Shown here piece by piece: positions 1 through 13,400 of a stretch of 64,000 nt of DNA (position 1 is the stretch's first letter; each line of letters starts with the position of its first letter). Below the pieces are notes generated by a model. That model was given only the letters and a program-made list of their open reading frames with translations. It made no database searches and was not told the origin of the DNA. The stretch spans positions 496,001-560,000 of the forward strand of contig JACEHZ010000373.1 of NCBI GenBank assembly GCA_017893485.1, in the 5' to 3' direction. The DNA comes from Hemerocallis citrina (Eukaryota; Streptophyta; Magnoliopsida; Asparagales; Asphodelaceae). The position numbers were made by a program, and so were the translations under genes.

Positions 1-1867
1 CGATAGGCTCCGGGCCGAATAAACTTTGTGATCTTGTAGGGTCCTTCCCAGTTTGGGGCCAGTTTGCTCCTCTGATTGGGGAAGGAGATGGCTAGCTTTC
101 TGAGGACCAAGTCCCCCTCCTTGAGATCGGTGGGTCAGACTTTCTTGTTGTACGCCAGTTCGACCCTTCTCCGGTAGCTCTGCTGGCGTATTGATGCTCT
201 TTCCCTCAGCTCGTCCACCAGGTCTAAGTTCGCCCGGAGATCTCTGGCATTCTGTTCCTCATTGTAGGCTGCAAGACGAGGAGAGGGTATTCTGACTTCG
301 AGCGGTATTACTGCCTCGGACCCATAGGTGAGGTTGAACGGGGACTCTCCTGTGGGGGTCCGTTTGTTGGTGCGATAGTTCCACAGCACATTGGGGAGTT
401 GGTCGACCCATAGGCCTTTGGAACATTTATCCAATCTCTTCTTGATACCAGAGAGGATTTGCCGGTTAGTGTTCTCTGCCTGTCCGTTCGACTGAGGGTG
501 GGAGACGAAGGAGAAGCGCTGTTGGATGGCAAGATCTTCGCACAGGGCTCGGAATGCGGCACCGGTGAACTGAGTCCCATTGTCCGTTACAAGGACACGG
601 GGGACGCCGAATCTGCAGATGATGTTCTTCTAGAATAATTGAAGCACTTTGTTCTCGGTTATAGTGGCGAGGGGCTCGGCCTCAATCCACTTCGAGAAGT
701 AGTCGATGGCTACGACTAAGAATTTGAACTAGCCCGGAGCTGGAGGGAAAGGCCCTAGTAAATCCATCCCCCACATTGCGAAGGGGATAGGACTTGATAG
801 GGAGGCGAGGTTGGCTTGAGGGAGGCGACGAACGTTGGAATGTCTTTGACAAGAGCCACATTGCCGAACGTGTCGCTCGGCATCTTGGAGGAGAGTCGGC
901 CAGAAGTATCCGTAATTCAGGACTTTCCGAACCACAGACCTAGACCCTGAATGAGCTCCGCGCCGATGCCTTCGTGGAGCTCCTGTAAGGCGTAGTTGGC
1001 CTGTTCTGGGGAGAGGCACCTTAGGTATGGTCGGCCGTCAATCTGCGAGAAGGAGCGCTTGTATAAGATCCCCTCGATCAAGACATACTGCTCGGCCCTG
1101 GTTCTGACTCGGCGTGCTTCTTTGGGGTCCTCTGGGAGGAGTCCGTCCCTTAGAAACTCCACTAAGGGTTTCATCCAATTATCTTGTAGCAGGACCGGTA
1201 AAGACTCCACAGAGTCGAGGGTCTCGTCTTCTATGCTCGGCTTCATGAGGACCTCGATCAAGATGGTCTGCTCGAGACCTTGGAGGGATGATGAGGCCAA
1301 CTTGGAGAGGGCATCGGCTTGCGAATTCTCCTCTCGAGGGACTCGTTGGATGAGTGCCTCTTCAAACCGGCTCATGAGGGTTCGGACCTTGGCGAGGTAC
1401 TTCGCCATTCACTCGTCTCACGCCTCGTACTCGCCTAAGACTTGGTTTACAACCAGTTGAGAGTCACTATGGATTCGGAGGCACTGCGCCCCGGCACTTC
1501 GGGCAAGTCCGAGGCCCGCAATTAGTGCTTCATACTCCGCCTCATTGTTTGAGGCCTTGAAATTTATGCAGAGGGCATACTGGAGGACGAAGTCATCAGG
1601 GCCGTTCAGGATGATACCGGCGCCGCTACCCTCGTTGCAGGAGGATCCGTCCACGAAAACCGTCCAAATGGGGGGGCCGTTCGGGACATGGCTGACCTCG
1701 GGAATAGTGGACTCGACGATGAAGTCGGCGAGGACCTGAGCTTTAATGGCAGTTCGAGGCTGGTTGGAGATGTCGTGTTGGCTCAGCTCTATGGACCACT
1801 TCATAAGCTGGCCTGAGGTTTCGGGCTTATGGAGGATCTGCTTCAGCGGTTGGTCGGTGAGGACCAC
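1..1867 (-). pseudogene. Tat1 archaeal-type RNase H and integrase, broken
   Basis: This continues the polyprotein after the stop at 1880. The first part is the extra RNase H of the Tat lineage: VFVDGSSCNEGSGAGI, NNEAEYEAL, HSDSQLVVNQV and, after a stop at 1418-1420, a C-terminal SQADALSKLAS. The integrase follows with a zinc-binding segment (HVRQCGSCQRH), core aspartates in DYFSKW and VTDNGTQF, and the C-terminal part reaching base 1. The frame shifts near 920-950, and there are stops near 729, 630 and 135. These breaks show the copy is dead. The dual RNase H is established for Tat elements; the domain names here come from motif recognition only. Confidence 0.85.
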
Positions 1868-1879
1868 AACCGAGTGGGA

Positions 1880-4800
1880 CTAAAAGTATGGCCGGAGCTT
1901 CCTTGCCGCCATGATCAGGGCGTAGGCTATCTTTTCTATCTCCGGATAGCGGAGCTCGGCGTCCTGAAGCACCTTGCTCACATAGTAGATGGGCCTCTGA
2001 GCCCGATCTTTTTTCCTCACCAGAACCGCACTTAAGGTCTGCTCAGAAGCAGCTAAGTAGATGAAGAGGGCTTCCCCCAGAACGGGTTTGCTGAGCAGAT
2101 GAGGGTTCACCAAGTAGGCCTTCAGTTGGTCGAACGAATCCTGTTGCGGTTGGCCCCATTCGAAGCCCTTAGCCCCCCGGAGAGCCTTGAAGAAGGGGAG
2201 GCACTTTTCCCCAGACTTTGAAAGGAAACGACCAATAGCGGCGAGCCGACCCGTAAGCTTCTGCACTTCCTTAACGTTCCGGGGCGGGGCCATATCCAGT
2301 ATGGCCTTAATCTTCTCGGGATTTGCTTCGATCCCTCGCTGGCTCACCATGAAGCCGAGGAACTTTCCCGATGAGACCCCGAACGCACACATGTTCGGGT
2401 TGAGCCGCATGTTGTGCCTCCTCAATACGCCAAATGCCTCCTGGAGGTCGGCCACGTGGTCGGTACCTCGGATGCTCTTGACGAGCATGTCGTCGACGTA
2501 TACTTCCATGTTGCGGCCTATTTGGCTTTGGAAGACCTTGTTGACGAGGCGCTGGTAGGTGGCTCCAGCGTTCTTCAATCCGAACGGCATGACTCTATAG
2601 CAGTAGAGGCCCTGGTCGGTGATGAAGGAAGTCTTCGGAATGTCCGGGGGGAACATTCGAATCTGATTATAGCCGGAGAAGGCGTCCATGAAGCTGAGGA
2701 GCTCATGGCCCGAGGTGGCATCAATGAGGGTGTCGATATTTGGGAGAGGGAATGGATCCTTCGGACACGCCTTATTCAGGTCGGTGAAGTCGATGCATAT
2801 CCTCCAAGAACCATTGGACTTCTTAACCATGACCACATTGGAGAGCCACTCGGGATAGTTCACCTCCTGTATGAACCGAGCTCTTAAGAGCTTGTCCACC
2901 TCCTCCTTTATGGCTTGTTGTCGCTCAGGGGCAAACTTACGCCTCTTCTGCTGAACCGGTCTGCACCTCGGTTCGACACTGAGGCGGTGCACTAGGAGGT
3001 CCTCGGAAATCCCGGGCATATCCGCTGCGGACCAAGCAAATAGGTCGCAGTTCTCCCGGATGCACTGCACCAAGTCGGAACATAGGGCAATTGGCAAGGA
3101 CTTGTTGATGAGGAACTTTCGACTCGGGTCCTCGTCCGAGAAAAGCACTTCTTCCAACTCGTCCGCCGGCTCGGACGTGGGTCGGACATTCGGCTCGGGG
3201 ATTTCTAGAGTCTCGAGGGAGAGCACCGGTCCCCCAGTGGAAGTCATATAGCACTTCCGAGCCGTCTCTTGGCTGCCCCTGACTTCTCCCACTCTCGACC
3301 GGGTGGGGAACTTCATTTTTAGGTGGTAAGCTGAAGGGACAGCTTCCAGGGCAGCTAGGCCGAGCCGGTCTAAGATGACATTATATACAGCCGACACGTC
3401 GACGACCATAAAGTCCATCGGCTCTGTCCGGGTAGTAGGGGTCTTCTCAGCAGTTACGTCCAGGGTGATGACCCCTTCGACCGTTACTGGTACCCCCGTG
3501 AACCCATGGAGCATGTAGCCGGCCGGCTTGAGGCGATCCCGAGACAGCTGCAGCCCTCGGAAGGCCGAGAGGAAGAGGATGTTCACCGAGCTCCCATTGT
3601 CTACCAGGACCCTCTGCACCTTGAAGTTTGCCATGCGGAGGTCGATGACAAGTGCGTCGCAGTGGGGAGTTCGGACCCCCTCGAGGTCTTCATCGGAGAA
3701 AGTCACTGGGACGCCGAGGCCTTTGGGGGGAGGAGCGCTGTGAACCGAGTTGACCTCTCGGACGAAGGCCTTCCGAGAGGAGTTGGAGGAGCCCCCCATG
3801 GGGCCTCCGTGGATGAGGTGCAGAACTCGTTCTTCCTCGAACTCGGGGGTCTCATCGCGCCGCTCGGAGCGCTTGTTAGCCCCCCGAGGCGGAGGAGTGG
3901 CGTTTTCCCCCTGATTGTTCGCCTTCACAAATTTGGCCAACTGGCCCCTCTGGATGAGGGCCTCTATCTCATTTTTCAACGCCCGGCAGTCGTTGGTGTC
4001 GTGGCCGTGGTCCCGGTGGTAACGGCACCATTTCTCCTTGTTCCTCCTCTTGGTCGGGGTGTTCATCCTCGGAGCGGGAGGTATAACTCCTTCCTTCTCC
4101 ACTTCCATCAAGATGGTGGAGACATTGGTGGTGAGGGGAGTGAACTTCTCGAACCTGGGGGGAGGACGGCGCTGACCGCTATTGTCCTTCTGCAGCTTCT
4201 TGGACCCTTCCTCCTCTACCGTCTTCCTCTTCGATCCGGAGGCGGATCCCCCGAAATTCGGGAGGCACTCGGCCTCCTCTGCCCGAATGTACTTCTCGTA
4301 CCTTAGGAGAAGATCGGCGAAGTTGTGCGGGGGCTTCTTGGCGAGGGACGATCGGAGGTTGGAGTTGAGGACGTTCGACTGGAACGCATCTGTCGCCACT
4401 GATTGGTCAAGAGAGGCGATTGACCTGACCTCCGCGGTAAATCTCCTCACATAATCCCTCAGCTTTTCTCCCCTCTCCTGTCGGAGGTGGAGTAGGGAGA
4501 GGCTCGTCTTCTCTGTTCTCCTGCTACTCACAAAGTGAGTTATGAAGAGCGTTTCAAACTGCTCGAACAAGAAGATGGAAAAGGGAGCGAGCCTGGAGTA
4601 CCATTCCCGTGCCGACCCCTTGAGGGTGGCGGGGAAGGTCTTGCAGAGCATGGCGTCGGAAGCTTGATGGATCAGCATTAAGGTCTTGAAGCTTTTGACA
4701 TGATCGACTGGGTCGGACTCCCCTGAGTACGTTTCAAACTGCGGAGGTTTGAAACCCCTCGGTATGGGGGCCTCCATGATTGTCCGAGAGAAGGGGGGTC

Positions 4801-5650
4801 TGCTGGGGCGGACGGTCCCTGCTCTCGACTCCTCCTTTTTGTCCATGCGGCCGATGCGCCTCTCCACTTCGTGGAGACGACGGTAGAGGGCATCGTCCCT
4901 CCGTTGGTAATCAAACGATCCCCTGGACTCTTCTTCATAGGAAGGGGAGCGGGGACTGCGGCGCCGATAGTCCTGGGATCGGCGAGGACTATGATGGTGC
5001 TGCTGGTGACTGGGAGCTGGGAGAGGACTTATGGATCAGTGGCGAGGACTTGGAACCCGTGGGGGTGTTGGAACCCTCTGGGCATTATGGTTGTTGGGGC
5101 GAAGGTTGAGGCCCTGCAACACAGTCTCCTGGAATTGTAGGAACTCGGCACGAGTGATAGGTGCCTCATTGTTCCTCGGATGATGCCGATCAGCAGGGAA
5201 GCGTGGCCTCCTCCTGTGACGCTCGGGAGACACGTCTCGCCCTCTTCGGTCCGGGGACCTCCTGCCGTCGCGGCGATGAGGGGATCGCTCGCCTTGATGT
5301 TGGCGGGAGGCTCCCTCTCGGGCCCGCTTCTCATCAAGGCGGTTGCGAAGGTCCTCATCCCTTTGGCGGTTCAGAACGGTGTTGCGGAGGTCGGGGTGAT
5401 GAGAAGCCATTGAATCCGAGGAGGCATTGTGAACCGAGACATGGTCTGGGTGGAGAGGTTGTTTTTGCCTCCGCCCGTTATGGCCGGCAGGACCATTGGG
5501 GGGTTGTTGGTTCGGAAGAGGAGGCTGGCCCTGTTGGACCGGGGGAGGAAGTTCAGACTGCGGAGCGGGATGGACGGGGACTTCCTCTGGCTGATCGGCG
5601 GGATTGGGTCCGCGGTTGGACCCTCTAGGTCTGACCTTTTTGGGAGGCAT
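1880..5650 (-). pseudogene. Tat1 gag-protease-RT-RNase H polyprotein, broken
   Basis: The frame starts at an ATG ending at 5650 with an Arg/Pro/His-rich N-terminal region, then stops at a TGA (5036-5038) and continues in the same frame past 4867. Downstream come a gag core (near 4700-4300), a knuckle-like CRYHRDHGHDTNDC motif, a protease with VLVDNGSS (Tat proteases often have DNG), an RT with FMDAFSGYNQIRM and the YVDDMLVKS catalytic motif, and the Ty3-type RNase H. The frame ends at a stop at 1880-1882. The protein would form virus-like particles and copy element RNA in the cytoplasm, but with these stops it is not functional as read. No frameshift is seen between 5650 and 1880, only nonsense codons. 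Confidence 0.88.
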
Positions 5651-5702
5651 GGTTGGAGAAGGGCTAGCTGACGAGGAAGGGGAGGCTGCTATTCGTGTGG
5701 TA

Positions 5703-5720
5703 TTCCCACAGACGGTGCCA
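5703..5720 (-). other. Tat1 primer-binding site
   Basis: Reading on the minus strand, three bases after the LTR end comes TGGCACCGTCTGTGGGAA. Tat and Athila elements typically have TGGCGCCGT-type primer sites at this place, so the position and sequence both support a tRNA primer site. Confidence 0.75.
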
Positions 5721-5723
5721 ATC

Positions 5724-6315
5724 TGTTACCGCTGATTCTGGTGTGGGGGTAAACAGATGAGATTTGTGAGTTTGGGAGAAAAACCTGAACAGCGGATCCA
5801 AACCTTCTGATTCCTGCCGCAACCTGCAAGGAAGTGCGATACACCGGGGTTGATTCCGGTGATGCACCCTCCGACGCTCTTGTCAGTAACCAGTGATGAT
5901 TAAGAAAGAGCTTAAGGTGGAAAAAGAGTGATTACCTGGTCATAGTGGTAGGGGGAGGTATTTATAGTCGCCCTGGGAGTGATTAGGGGCATGATTCCCT
6001 GTGTAACTGTCAGGAGTAAAATCCTCCCAGTCTGTTTAGGAAACTGACCCCATGATTCCCGGTGGGAGCAAATCAGGCCCGTTGATTGGGTCAAATCAGT
6101 GACCCTGATTTTCCTCTTGCTGATCTGGGTTTGTCTTGGGCCAGGACCCGTACCCAGATGGAGCGGATCCGTTCGCGGGTTATTGGGTCTGTGAGAAGGA
6201 GACCCAGTACCCGTTTCGGATCCATTTGTATTTGAAATTACCGTTTTACCCCTGAGCTTCAAGATTCGTGTCCCATCTGGACGGTTCCGATTTAACTCCA
6301 TTTTTAGCAATATCA
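5724..6315 (-). repeat. Tat1 5' LTR (592 bp)
   Basis: On the plus strand it runs from TGTTACCGCTG to TTAGCAATATCA, giving the TG...CA ends expected of an LTR. It is colinear with a second copy at 59468-60045: both share the GGTGTGGGGG block after the left end, CCTCCGACGCTCTTGTCA, TATTTATAGTCG and the right end TTTTTAGC-ATATCA. TATTTATA near 5958 on the plus strand reads TATAAATA on the minus strand and is a plausible promoter element in U3/R. Confidence 0.85.
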
Positions 6316-7370
6316 GAAGCATAATTGGGATGAGGAGAAAGAATAAATAAACTTACCCTAATCCCTATTTATATTGAGTTAAAACTTTTGTGATGTGTCA
6401 GTTTTAAAACAGAAATTCTCGACTCAACTTTCAACCCTAAAAGAATGATTCCTTAAACCTAGTTAATACCAAAGCTAGCTAACATTTTCAGGCCTACATG
6501 TTTTAATGTGAACAAAGGAGGACGTCTACTGATAGAGTCTGAGTTCATTGATTTTTAAAAGCTTAATTGAACCAATTATTACATTTATAAACAGCCTCAA
6601 TTACTAACTAAACCTTTTATATATTGCATTCCTCTTATCTTTACTTAAAACTGACCTAGGTATCCCACCTTCGTATCAGGGCCTTAACTTTTTTACATAA
6701 CTTTTTACTATTGTCTATTACGATTGTTTGATAGGGAGGGTAAAAAATGCTAAAGGATAGTTGCAGAAAATAAAATGTGGATATTTTACTATATAGACAC
6801 ATAGACTTAGGGTATTTTTCTGATAAATTGTAGGTTTGAATTTTGATTGATATGCGGTATGCCATATCTACTAATTAGTAAAAATGCTATACCTTCGCGT
6901 AGTAATCTATCAGTAGTTGTTTACTCTTGGTCCATTTGTATCTAATGATATATTGTCGTTGTAGTTCTGTGTAAAGAAATGAGATTTTAGGTAAAGCACT
7001 AATGAATTGCCATGTTTTAGGTTTGTTTGATTTAATGTTGCTATAGCATTTGGAACTCGTTAGATTTTGGGATGTTTGTTTTAACTAAGTATTTGGTTAT
7101 TACCAGTTGAAACCTACAAATCTGGTTTATACTCGGTGGAATAGTAGCATACACTAAAAATTTCGCCTGGCTGACATGTCTGTGTGTGCATGTGTGCCAA
7201 CATCCAAGTCTTCAGATTTATGGTCTCTGTGAACTTGTTGCACAATCTATCATTATTTCTAATAGTGCTAATTGTACATCTATAAGTGTAATATATAATA
7301 GTCCAAACCTTAGTAATTGTAAGACTGTCAAGTTCATGTTGGAATAGTTTGGTAAACCTACTGATTATAT
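6316..7370 (-). other. CACTA 3' non-coding region
   Basis: This AT-rich stretch lies between the Tat1 LTR and the last recognisable TNPA exon. I see no open frame with a family match and no CACTA terminus in it. It is most likely the 3' untranslated and subterminal side of the transposon, cut off by Tat1. Confidence 0.5.
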
Positions 7371-7374
7371 ATAT

Positions 7375-10223
7375 GTATACCTGTGAGGGTGTTGACCCCA
7401 ATCCCATTCCCGGCACACGACCGGGTCGCATTCTCCCCCTCACATCAGTCATAGCTTCATGCTGGATAGTTAATCGATCTGCTGTAGAAGATGTCGACCT
7501 TTCTTCAATCAGTTTTCGAGCATCTTTCTACAAAAGAGAGCAAACACAATATTAATACAAAAAATTGGGCTGGAAATTAGTTTGAAACTTTGTAAGTTAT
7601 GACCAAATTAAATCCAAATTTGAGTTGTGAATAATATCCAAATTTGAGTTGCAGAATGAAAATTTGAGTTCGAAAGTTTCATGTTTACCACTATATCAGC
7701 TGCAAATTCATCCCGAAAGGTCCCATCCTTACTTGTGTGGGTAGATTCAAAAAAATCTACCTCACCGACACTCTCTTCCTCGACTAACGTATCCTATATG
7801 AGTCAAATGAAATAGTTAAATCATACCAACGCAGAAATTGGCAAAAAAAATTTTCCCACCATTTTAAAAACAGACTTGCTATAAAATAAAATATCCATTA
7901 CCATCTCATCCCGCACAACAGCAAAGCTGCAGCCCCCCGTAGTGTGCTTGATCTTCATCTGCCTACGGCTGCTTAGACCAATCTCAGCTTTCCTCTATAC
8001 CATTTTAATAATTGGAATAAATGCTTATGTTTACCAAAATTAATAATTTATATCATCAATTTAAGATATAAATAATGAAATATAATTACCTTTCTAGCAT
8101 CCGATTTCTAATATTTGACAAGAAAATGCCAATCCTATGGCGTCATGCATTCGGGGACTGACCTTGTATTTTCGACCTCAGTCTTCTCCTCGTCATAGTA
8201 CTTTCCCTTCAAGAAGCTCTTGTGATCCCTCCATTTTTTTGAAATCGATTTATTGAGCCATCCTTCAGCAGCGTCAGGGATTGCAAACTTTTGCTGCAAA
8301 ACAAGAAAGATGATGGAGCACAATAGCAACTACGTAAGGATTGGAGCACAATAACAAGAAAGATGATGGAGCACAATAACAAAAAACTTTTGCTGCAAAG
8401 CTAGTAAGGCTTCGGTATGGATCATACATATTGGCACTTCTAAAATATTTCAGTTGGTACATATACACACAGTATATATATGATAAATATTTCAGTTGCT
8501 TTCAATCTGCACATGCCGAAGAAACTAATCATGATCATATCCAATGTATAATTATCCGAAAAAATTGAAGCACAATAAGAACTAATAAGGTACCTTGCTC
8601 AAATTTATGCCCCGCATAGTAAAGATTGACATGGCCTTAAATAAAAACCCAGGACCTTCTTCAAGAGTAAAAACAATGCTAGTCTGATGAAAAAATTTGC
8701 AGCACTAATATCATTTTCACATGTAGCTTCTTATAAATGTAACAAATGACTCGTAACTTCATAAATCAATGTTTACTGTGCTGTGAGGAATTTTCAGGAT
8801 TAAGCATTATAATATTGAAGATGAAATAGAGTAAAAACTATAGAACTGGAAATAATAAAACTTTGCTGCTTCTTGCAACTCTTTTGCTGTTACCAGAAGC
8901 AGAATTATATTGCATTGCAAGTGATAAATTTTGCTGTATTTTCATGTTTCATCAGAATGCCATCGATGCAATCCTGCTATAGTGCTTTTTACTTTCATCT
9001 GTTGTCCTAAGAAGAATTTAAGTACTACTCAGCATTTTTGTCTAGAAAATGAACTATAACTTTTTAGATATAAATGAAGTACGTACATCAACCTTCCCAA
9101 TACATAAACAATAGCACACCAAGCCTTTACATGCATTTCTTAGGAATGTAAACTTAATGCAGAAGTGAATGAATTCCCATAACTCCAATAAGGACGCCAT
9201 TAAATATTTATATATAAGAAATACCTCATAGTGGAAATCGATAATCCAATAGTGACCGTCTTAATGATATTTGACAACATAGACAAGTGGTTTTGTGGGT
9301 AATAACTAATTAAATAAAACCATCATATCTCGATGGATTTCAGTTGTACTATTCACATTATGTGTATTAAGATAGTAATAGCCAGCATAGATTGGCAATG
9401 AAATTTTTTATCTTGCTGAGTCATCTATCTGAGCACTTGATATTTTTAAAATGGTTATTATCATCTTCTTTTCTTCTTCTTTTTTCATTTCTTTTCCTTT
9501 TTCTTTTCCATTTACAAAAAACAAGGATACAAATTACCATCTTTAAGATTTCCAGTTTCTTGATAGATGACTCAGAAGTATTCAAGATACCCAAAATGAA
9601 AAAGTCCAATGTTAATCCGTGCTAATAATTGTAGCACTTGCATTAATTTAGTATAAGAATAGATATCACTTCTATGAATAGAAATTACAATAAACAAAAT
9701 GATATTAGTGCTATAAATTTAAGAATCAAAACTCTATCCCCAGGATTCGACATTCGAATTAAAACTGTAATAAGAAATATCCTACAAAGCAAATCACATG
9801 GAAAAGAACAAATTTTTTTAAAAATATACCTTAACCGCATCGATGGCCGTCACCTTGGTCATCGTTGGTACTTTCGACCAACTCTCGTAGCTTAGGGGAA
9901 TGATACAAGGATTTCTTGCTATGACAGCGCAAAACTTTCTTACTCCCGCCATCTCTAACTGGTTGATTGTGTTCGTTGCATTCCACCAATAATTTTTTAT
10001 TGTTTGGGAGCTTCCATATTTCCTTCATCTTCGTCGGCCCCCTCGACCTCCTCAAAGTAGTGGGAGTGATACCTTCACCCCCTTCGACTGTAGTAGCACC
10101 CCCATCCGCCACCCCTCCAAGCTGTTCCGTCGGGTGCTCAGTAGAAAGTCCCCTGCTAGGCTGCTCTACGGCCTCATCTTGGTCGACTGTTATTGTTGCC
10201 AACTTTCTCTTTGTTCTACCCAT
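7375..10223 (-). pseudogene. CACTA TNPA-like gene (Transposase_24 / Ptta-En/Spm type), multi-exon, broken
   Basis: The first exon starts MGRTKRK at 10223 and contains RSRGPTKMKEIWKLPNN, the conserved core of plant Ptta/En/Spm (Transposase_24) proteins. Further exons lie to the left: KFAIPDAAEGWLNKSI (about 8294-8100, acceptor TTTTGCAG), an exon near 7996-7880 with KHTTGG in place of the usual HTGGSKSF-type motif, one near 7790-7690 with HTSKDGTFRDEF, and one near 7540-7380 ending in GRVPGMGLGSTPS. The family is thought to bind subterminal repeats and help excision. Stops at 8135-8137 and 8108-8110 lie inside the conserved core, so this copy is dead. Exon borders are approximate. Confidence 0.78.
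8286..8400. repeat. Short tandem duplication at a TNPA exon border
   Basis: The block ACTTTTGCTGCAAA occurs at about 8286 and again at about 8386, and ACAAGAAAGATGATGGAGCA occurs twice between them. The duplicated block includes the minus-strand splice acceptor TTTGCAG of the TNPA exon, so the gene carries two copies of that acceptor. Confidence 0.7.
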
Positions 10224-10487
10224 ATGTCACCTGTTTCAAGAAAATTCAGACTAATTATAATTTAATCAACAAATCAAACATATGAACAAATAATGACATT
10301 AAAACAAAAAGTAAATTAAAACAACCACAAATCATCACAATATGCCAACAATATTAAGCTTTTACGTCAAATAACATTAATTATAATCATAAAAACAATA
10401 AGTTCCACGAATTAACTACACTGAAATTCATGAAAACAATCGACAAACAAATGAACTAGAACAATTTACAAAAATGTGTATAAGATA

Positions 10488-13400
10488 CTATATTACAACA
10501 TCATCAAATAGATCTCCCTCTTCTCCATCCGTACGGAGCCAGGTAGGGCAACTATTAACATAAAAAACATTTACATCAAATGTAGGGAATTCAGAAGCAG
10601 TGAAATTGTTCTCAATATCATCATCTTCGTCATCTGAATCATCCCCCAGCTGAAATACATCTCTTGGTTGCATAGGTAGCGCCACATAAGTTTTTTCCAC
10701 TACTGGTCCTGAATATAAAAAACTTGTTGCACTTGAGATGGGAACACAAATGGTTCATGACTAATATGTATCCCAGTGTGAATCAGATGTGAGAAATCTA
10801 CAACTATAAAGCCCAACTTATCACGGTAGTTGTTACTTAACATAGCCCAATCACCACGAAATAATACTACTCGAAAGTGCCCGTAATAATCCAAATCTAT
10901 GATATCTTTTAGCACCCCATAATAGTCAACATCCCCGTCTACAGGATTTCGGTCTTTATTAGAGGCATAGCTTCTTGTTTTTGAAGTCACTACAATACCG
11001 CTATTTTGAGACTTCAAGTTGCGTTCACGCTCCTTAGTTCGAAATCTGAAACCATTGTATATATATCCGTTGTATCTTTTAACCATTTTATGGGGACCTT
11101 TGGCAAGAATATTTACTTCACATGACACATCATCATTACCCAACGAGGAAACCTACAATTATATAGTAAACTGTATTAGCATGACTTTAAATTATTTTTT
11201 GTAGTACTTTAATTCAAACCTTGGTTAGTCACTTACGTGAGTTTCAAACCACTTGTGAAATTGCTCATTCATTAATTTATGTTGCTCACGTGGCCTCAAG
11301 TTTTTGGGTCTATGTCTTCTTTTTATTTTCCTGATAAATTTGCTGGAACAAAATAAGAATGAATGTAAATTAAAATTTAGGTTAACTACTCTTTAATTGA
11401 CAGAAATAAATTCACACTACTAACAAATCCAACTTACGCTCGATAAGGCTCACAAGATGCATGGTGATCCAACACATATCGATGTGCTTGTTCCCATGTT
11501 AAGTCATCTAACTCAATCGCATCGATTTTTCCAAAAGTAGTGCCCGCAGTCTGAAAGAGATATTTAGCACCATTGATGTTGGAAATGTCTAAATTTCTCC
11601 TTGGTCTAGTCAGACATGTCTCCACACCCTGAAGATACCTTGAACAAAAATTGGAGCACTCCTCCGAAAGATAACCTTATGCTATAGAGCCTTCCAGATA
11701 AGCTTTATTTCTAACGTAACCCTTAAGTCGGTAAAGGTACCTAAACAAGAATATTTGGATTGGAAAACATTTGGAAATTAAACACCAAAAAAGTACATAA
11801 TTAATGAACTTAATGAGGGAAGAAGTACTACCTCTCAATGGGATACATCCACCGATAATGTGCTGGTCCACCAAGTCTTGCTTCATCGGCTAGGTGGATT
11901 ATCAAGTGAACCATTATAGTGAAGAATGATGGGGGGAATATCCTCTCCATTTGACAATGTGTCAATGCAGCACGCTGCTCTAATTTTTCAATACCTTCAA
12001 CACGTAGAAATCTCGAGCAAAATCCTTTATATATACTACATAAATCTTTCAGGACGGAAGTGACTTGCTCACACATTGAAGACCTTAGAGCAACGGGAAG
12101 GAGATCCTGCATCAAGATATGGTAGTCATGTGACTTTAGACCCTAAAACTTTTTATCCTTATAGTTGACACATCTTGATATATGAGATGAATACCATCAG
12201 GGACCTTACGATCCTGTAATACTTTGCAAAACATCTCCAGTTCGCTTTTTGACATTGAGTAGATTGCAGGAGGAAGTCGTACTCTGCCATTGGGTAATTC
12301 TTCAGGGTGCAACTCATGCCTTAAGCCCATTTCTACTAAATCAAGGCAAGATTTAAGATTGTCTTTTATTTTCTGGTCATCCCCCATAACTGTTCCTACA
12401 CAATTTTTACCAATGTTTTTTCCAAGATGCATCAAATCAATGTTATGTCGCAATAAGTTGAACTCCCAGTACGGAAACTGAAAAAAAATACTCTTCTTCT
12501 TCCATAATCCTAAACCGATAGGACTATCACATTCATCTGCATCACATTCATCAGTGTTCTGTTGCCCATCTCTAGCTCGCTTCTTGGCATTTTTAATGAC
12601 TTCGGGTTCCTTTGACAAAGTGAACTGCTGGCCTTCTAGCCGTCTTAACACATCTGACCCAGAATTAACTATAGGAGCATGTCTCCACTCATCGGTATCA
12701 TCAAATGTCGTTGTTTCAGCCCTGAAAAAATGTGTGGTAGGCAACCATCTCCTATGCCCCATGTAGCAGAACTTTCTGCCTTTATATAGCCACTTTGAAA
12801 TAGTTTGCTCAGCACAACAAAGACAAGCATCACGTCCTTTCGTGCTATAACCAGATAAATTTCCATATGCAGGAAAATCATTGATTGTCCAAGTGAAGGC
12901 AACCCGGAGATGAAAAGTTTCTTTAGATGTTGCATCATATGTTGGAACACCTTCCCACAATAGTTGCAGTTTATCAATCAATGGCTGCAGATACACATTT
13001 ATGTCATTTCCAGGAGATTTTGGTCCAGGAATTATCATGGATAAAATGAAGGATGACTGCTTCATACACAACCAAGGGGGTAGATTGTATGGAATTAACA
13101 CAACGGGCCATATGCTGTAAGTGCTGCTCATTTGCCTAAATGGGTTAAAACCATCACTGGCCAATCCAAGTTTCACATTCTGAGGATCTGCAGCAAAATC
13201 AGGATATCTTTCATCAAAATTTTTCCATGATTCGGAATCAGTTGGGTGCCTGAGAATTCCATCATTCTTGCGACCTTCTGCATGCCACCTCATATCAGAA
13301 GATGTCTTAGATGACATGAACAGCCTTTGTAGCCTAGAAATTAGAGGAAAATAACGCAGTATTTTTGCCGACTTCTTTTTCCTATTTGTTGTAATTGGCT

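Larger units (their letters stand above)
1..6315 (-). mobile_element. Tat1: Tat-lineage Ty3/gypsy LTR retrotransposon, 3' end outside window
   Basis: Reading on the minus strand, the order is 5' LTR (5724-6315), a primer-binding site directly after it, a proline/arginine-rich gag N-terminus, gag, protease, RT, RNase H, a second archaeal-type RNase H and integrase, running off the window at base 1. The second RNase H and the primer site starting TGGCACCGTCTGTGGG are hallmarks of the Tat lineage. It interrupts the CACTA element to its right: its LTR ends at 6315 and CACTA sequence starts at 6316. The target duplication cannot be checked because the 3' LTR is missing. Confidence 0.9.

Noticed and set aside
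996..1460. A 154-codon plus-strand frame
   Set aside because: Complement of the Tat1 RNase H region; no independent evidence.
3506..4306. A 266-codon plus-strand frame
   Set aside because: It is the complement of Tat1 gag, which has clear family motifs; GC-rich antisense shadow.
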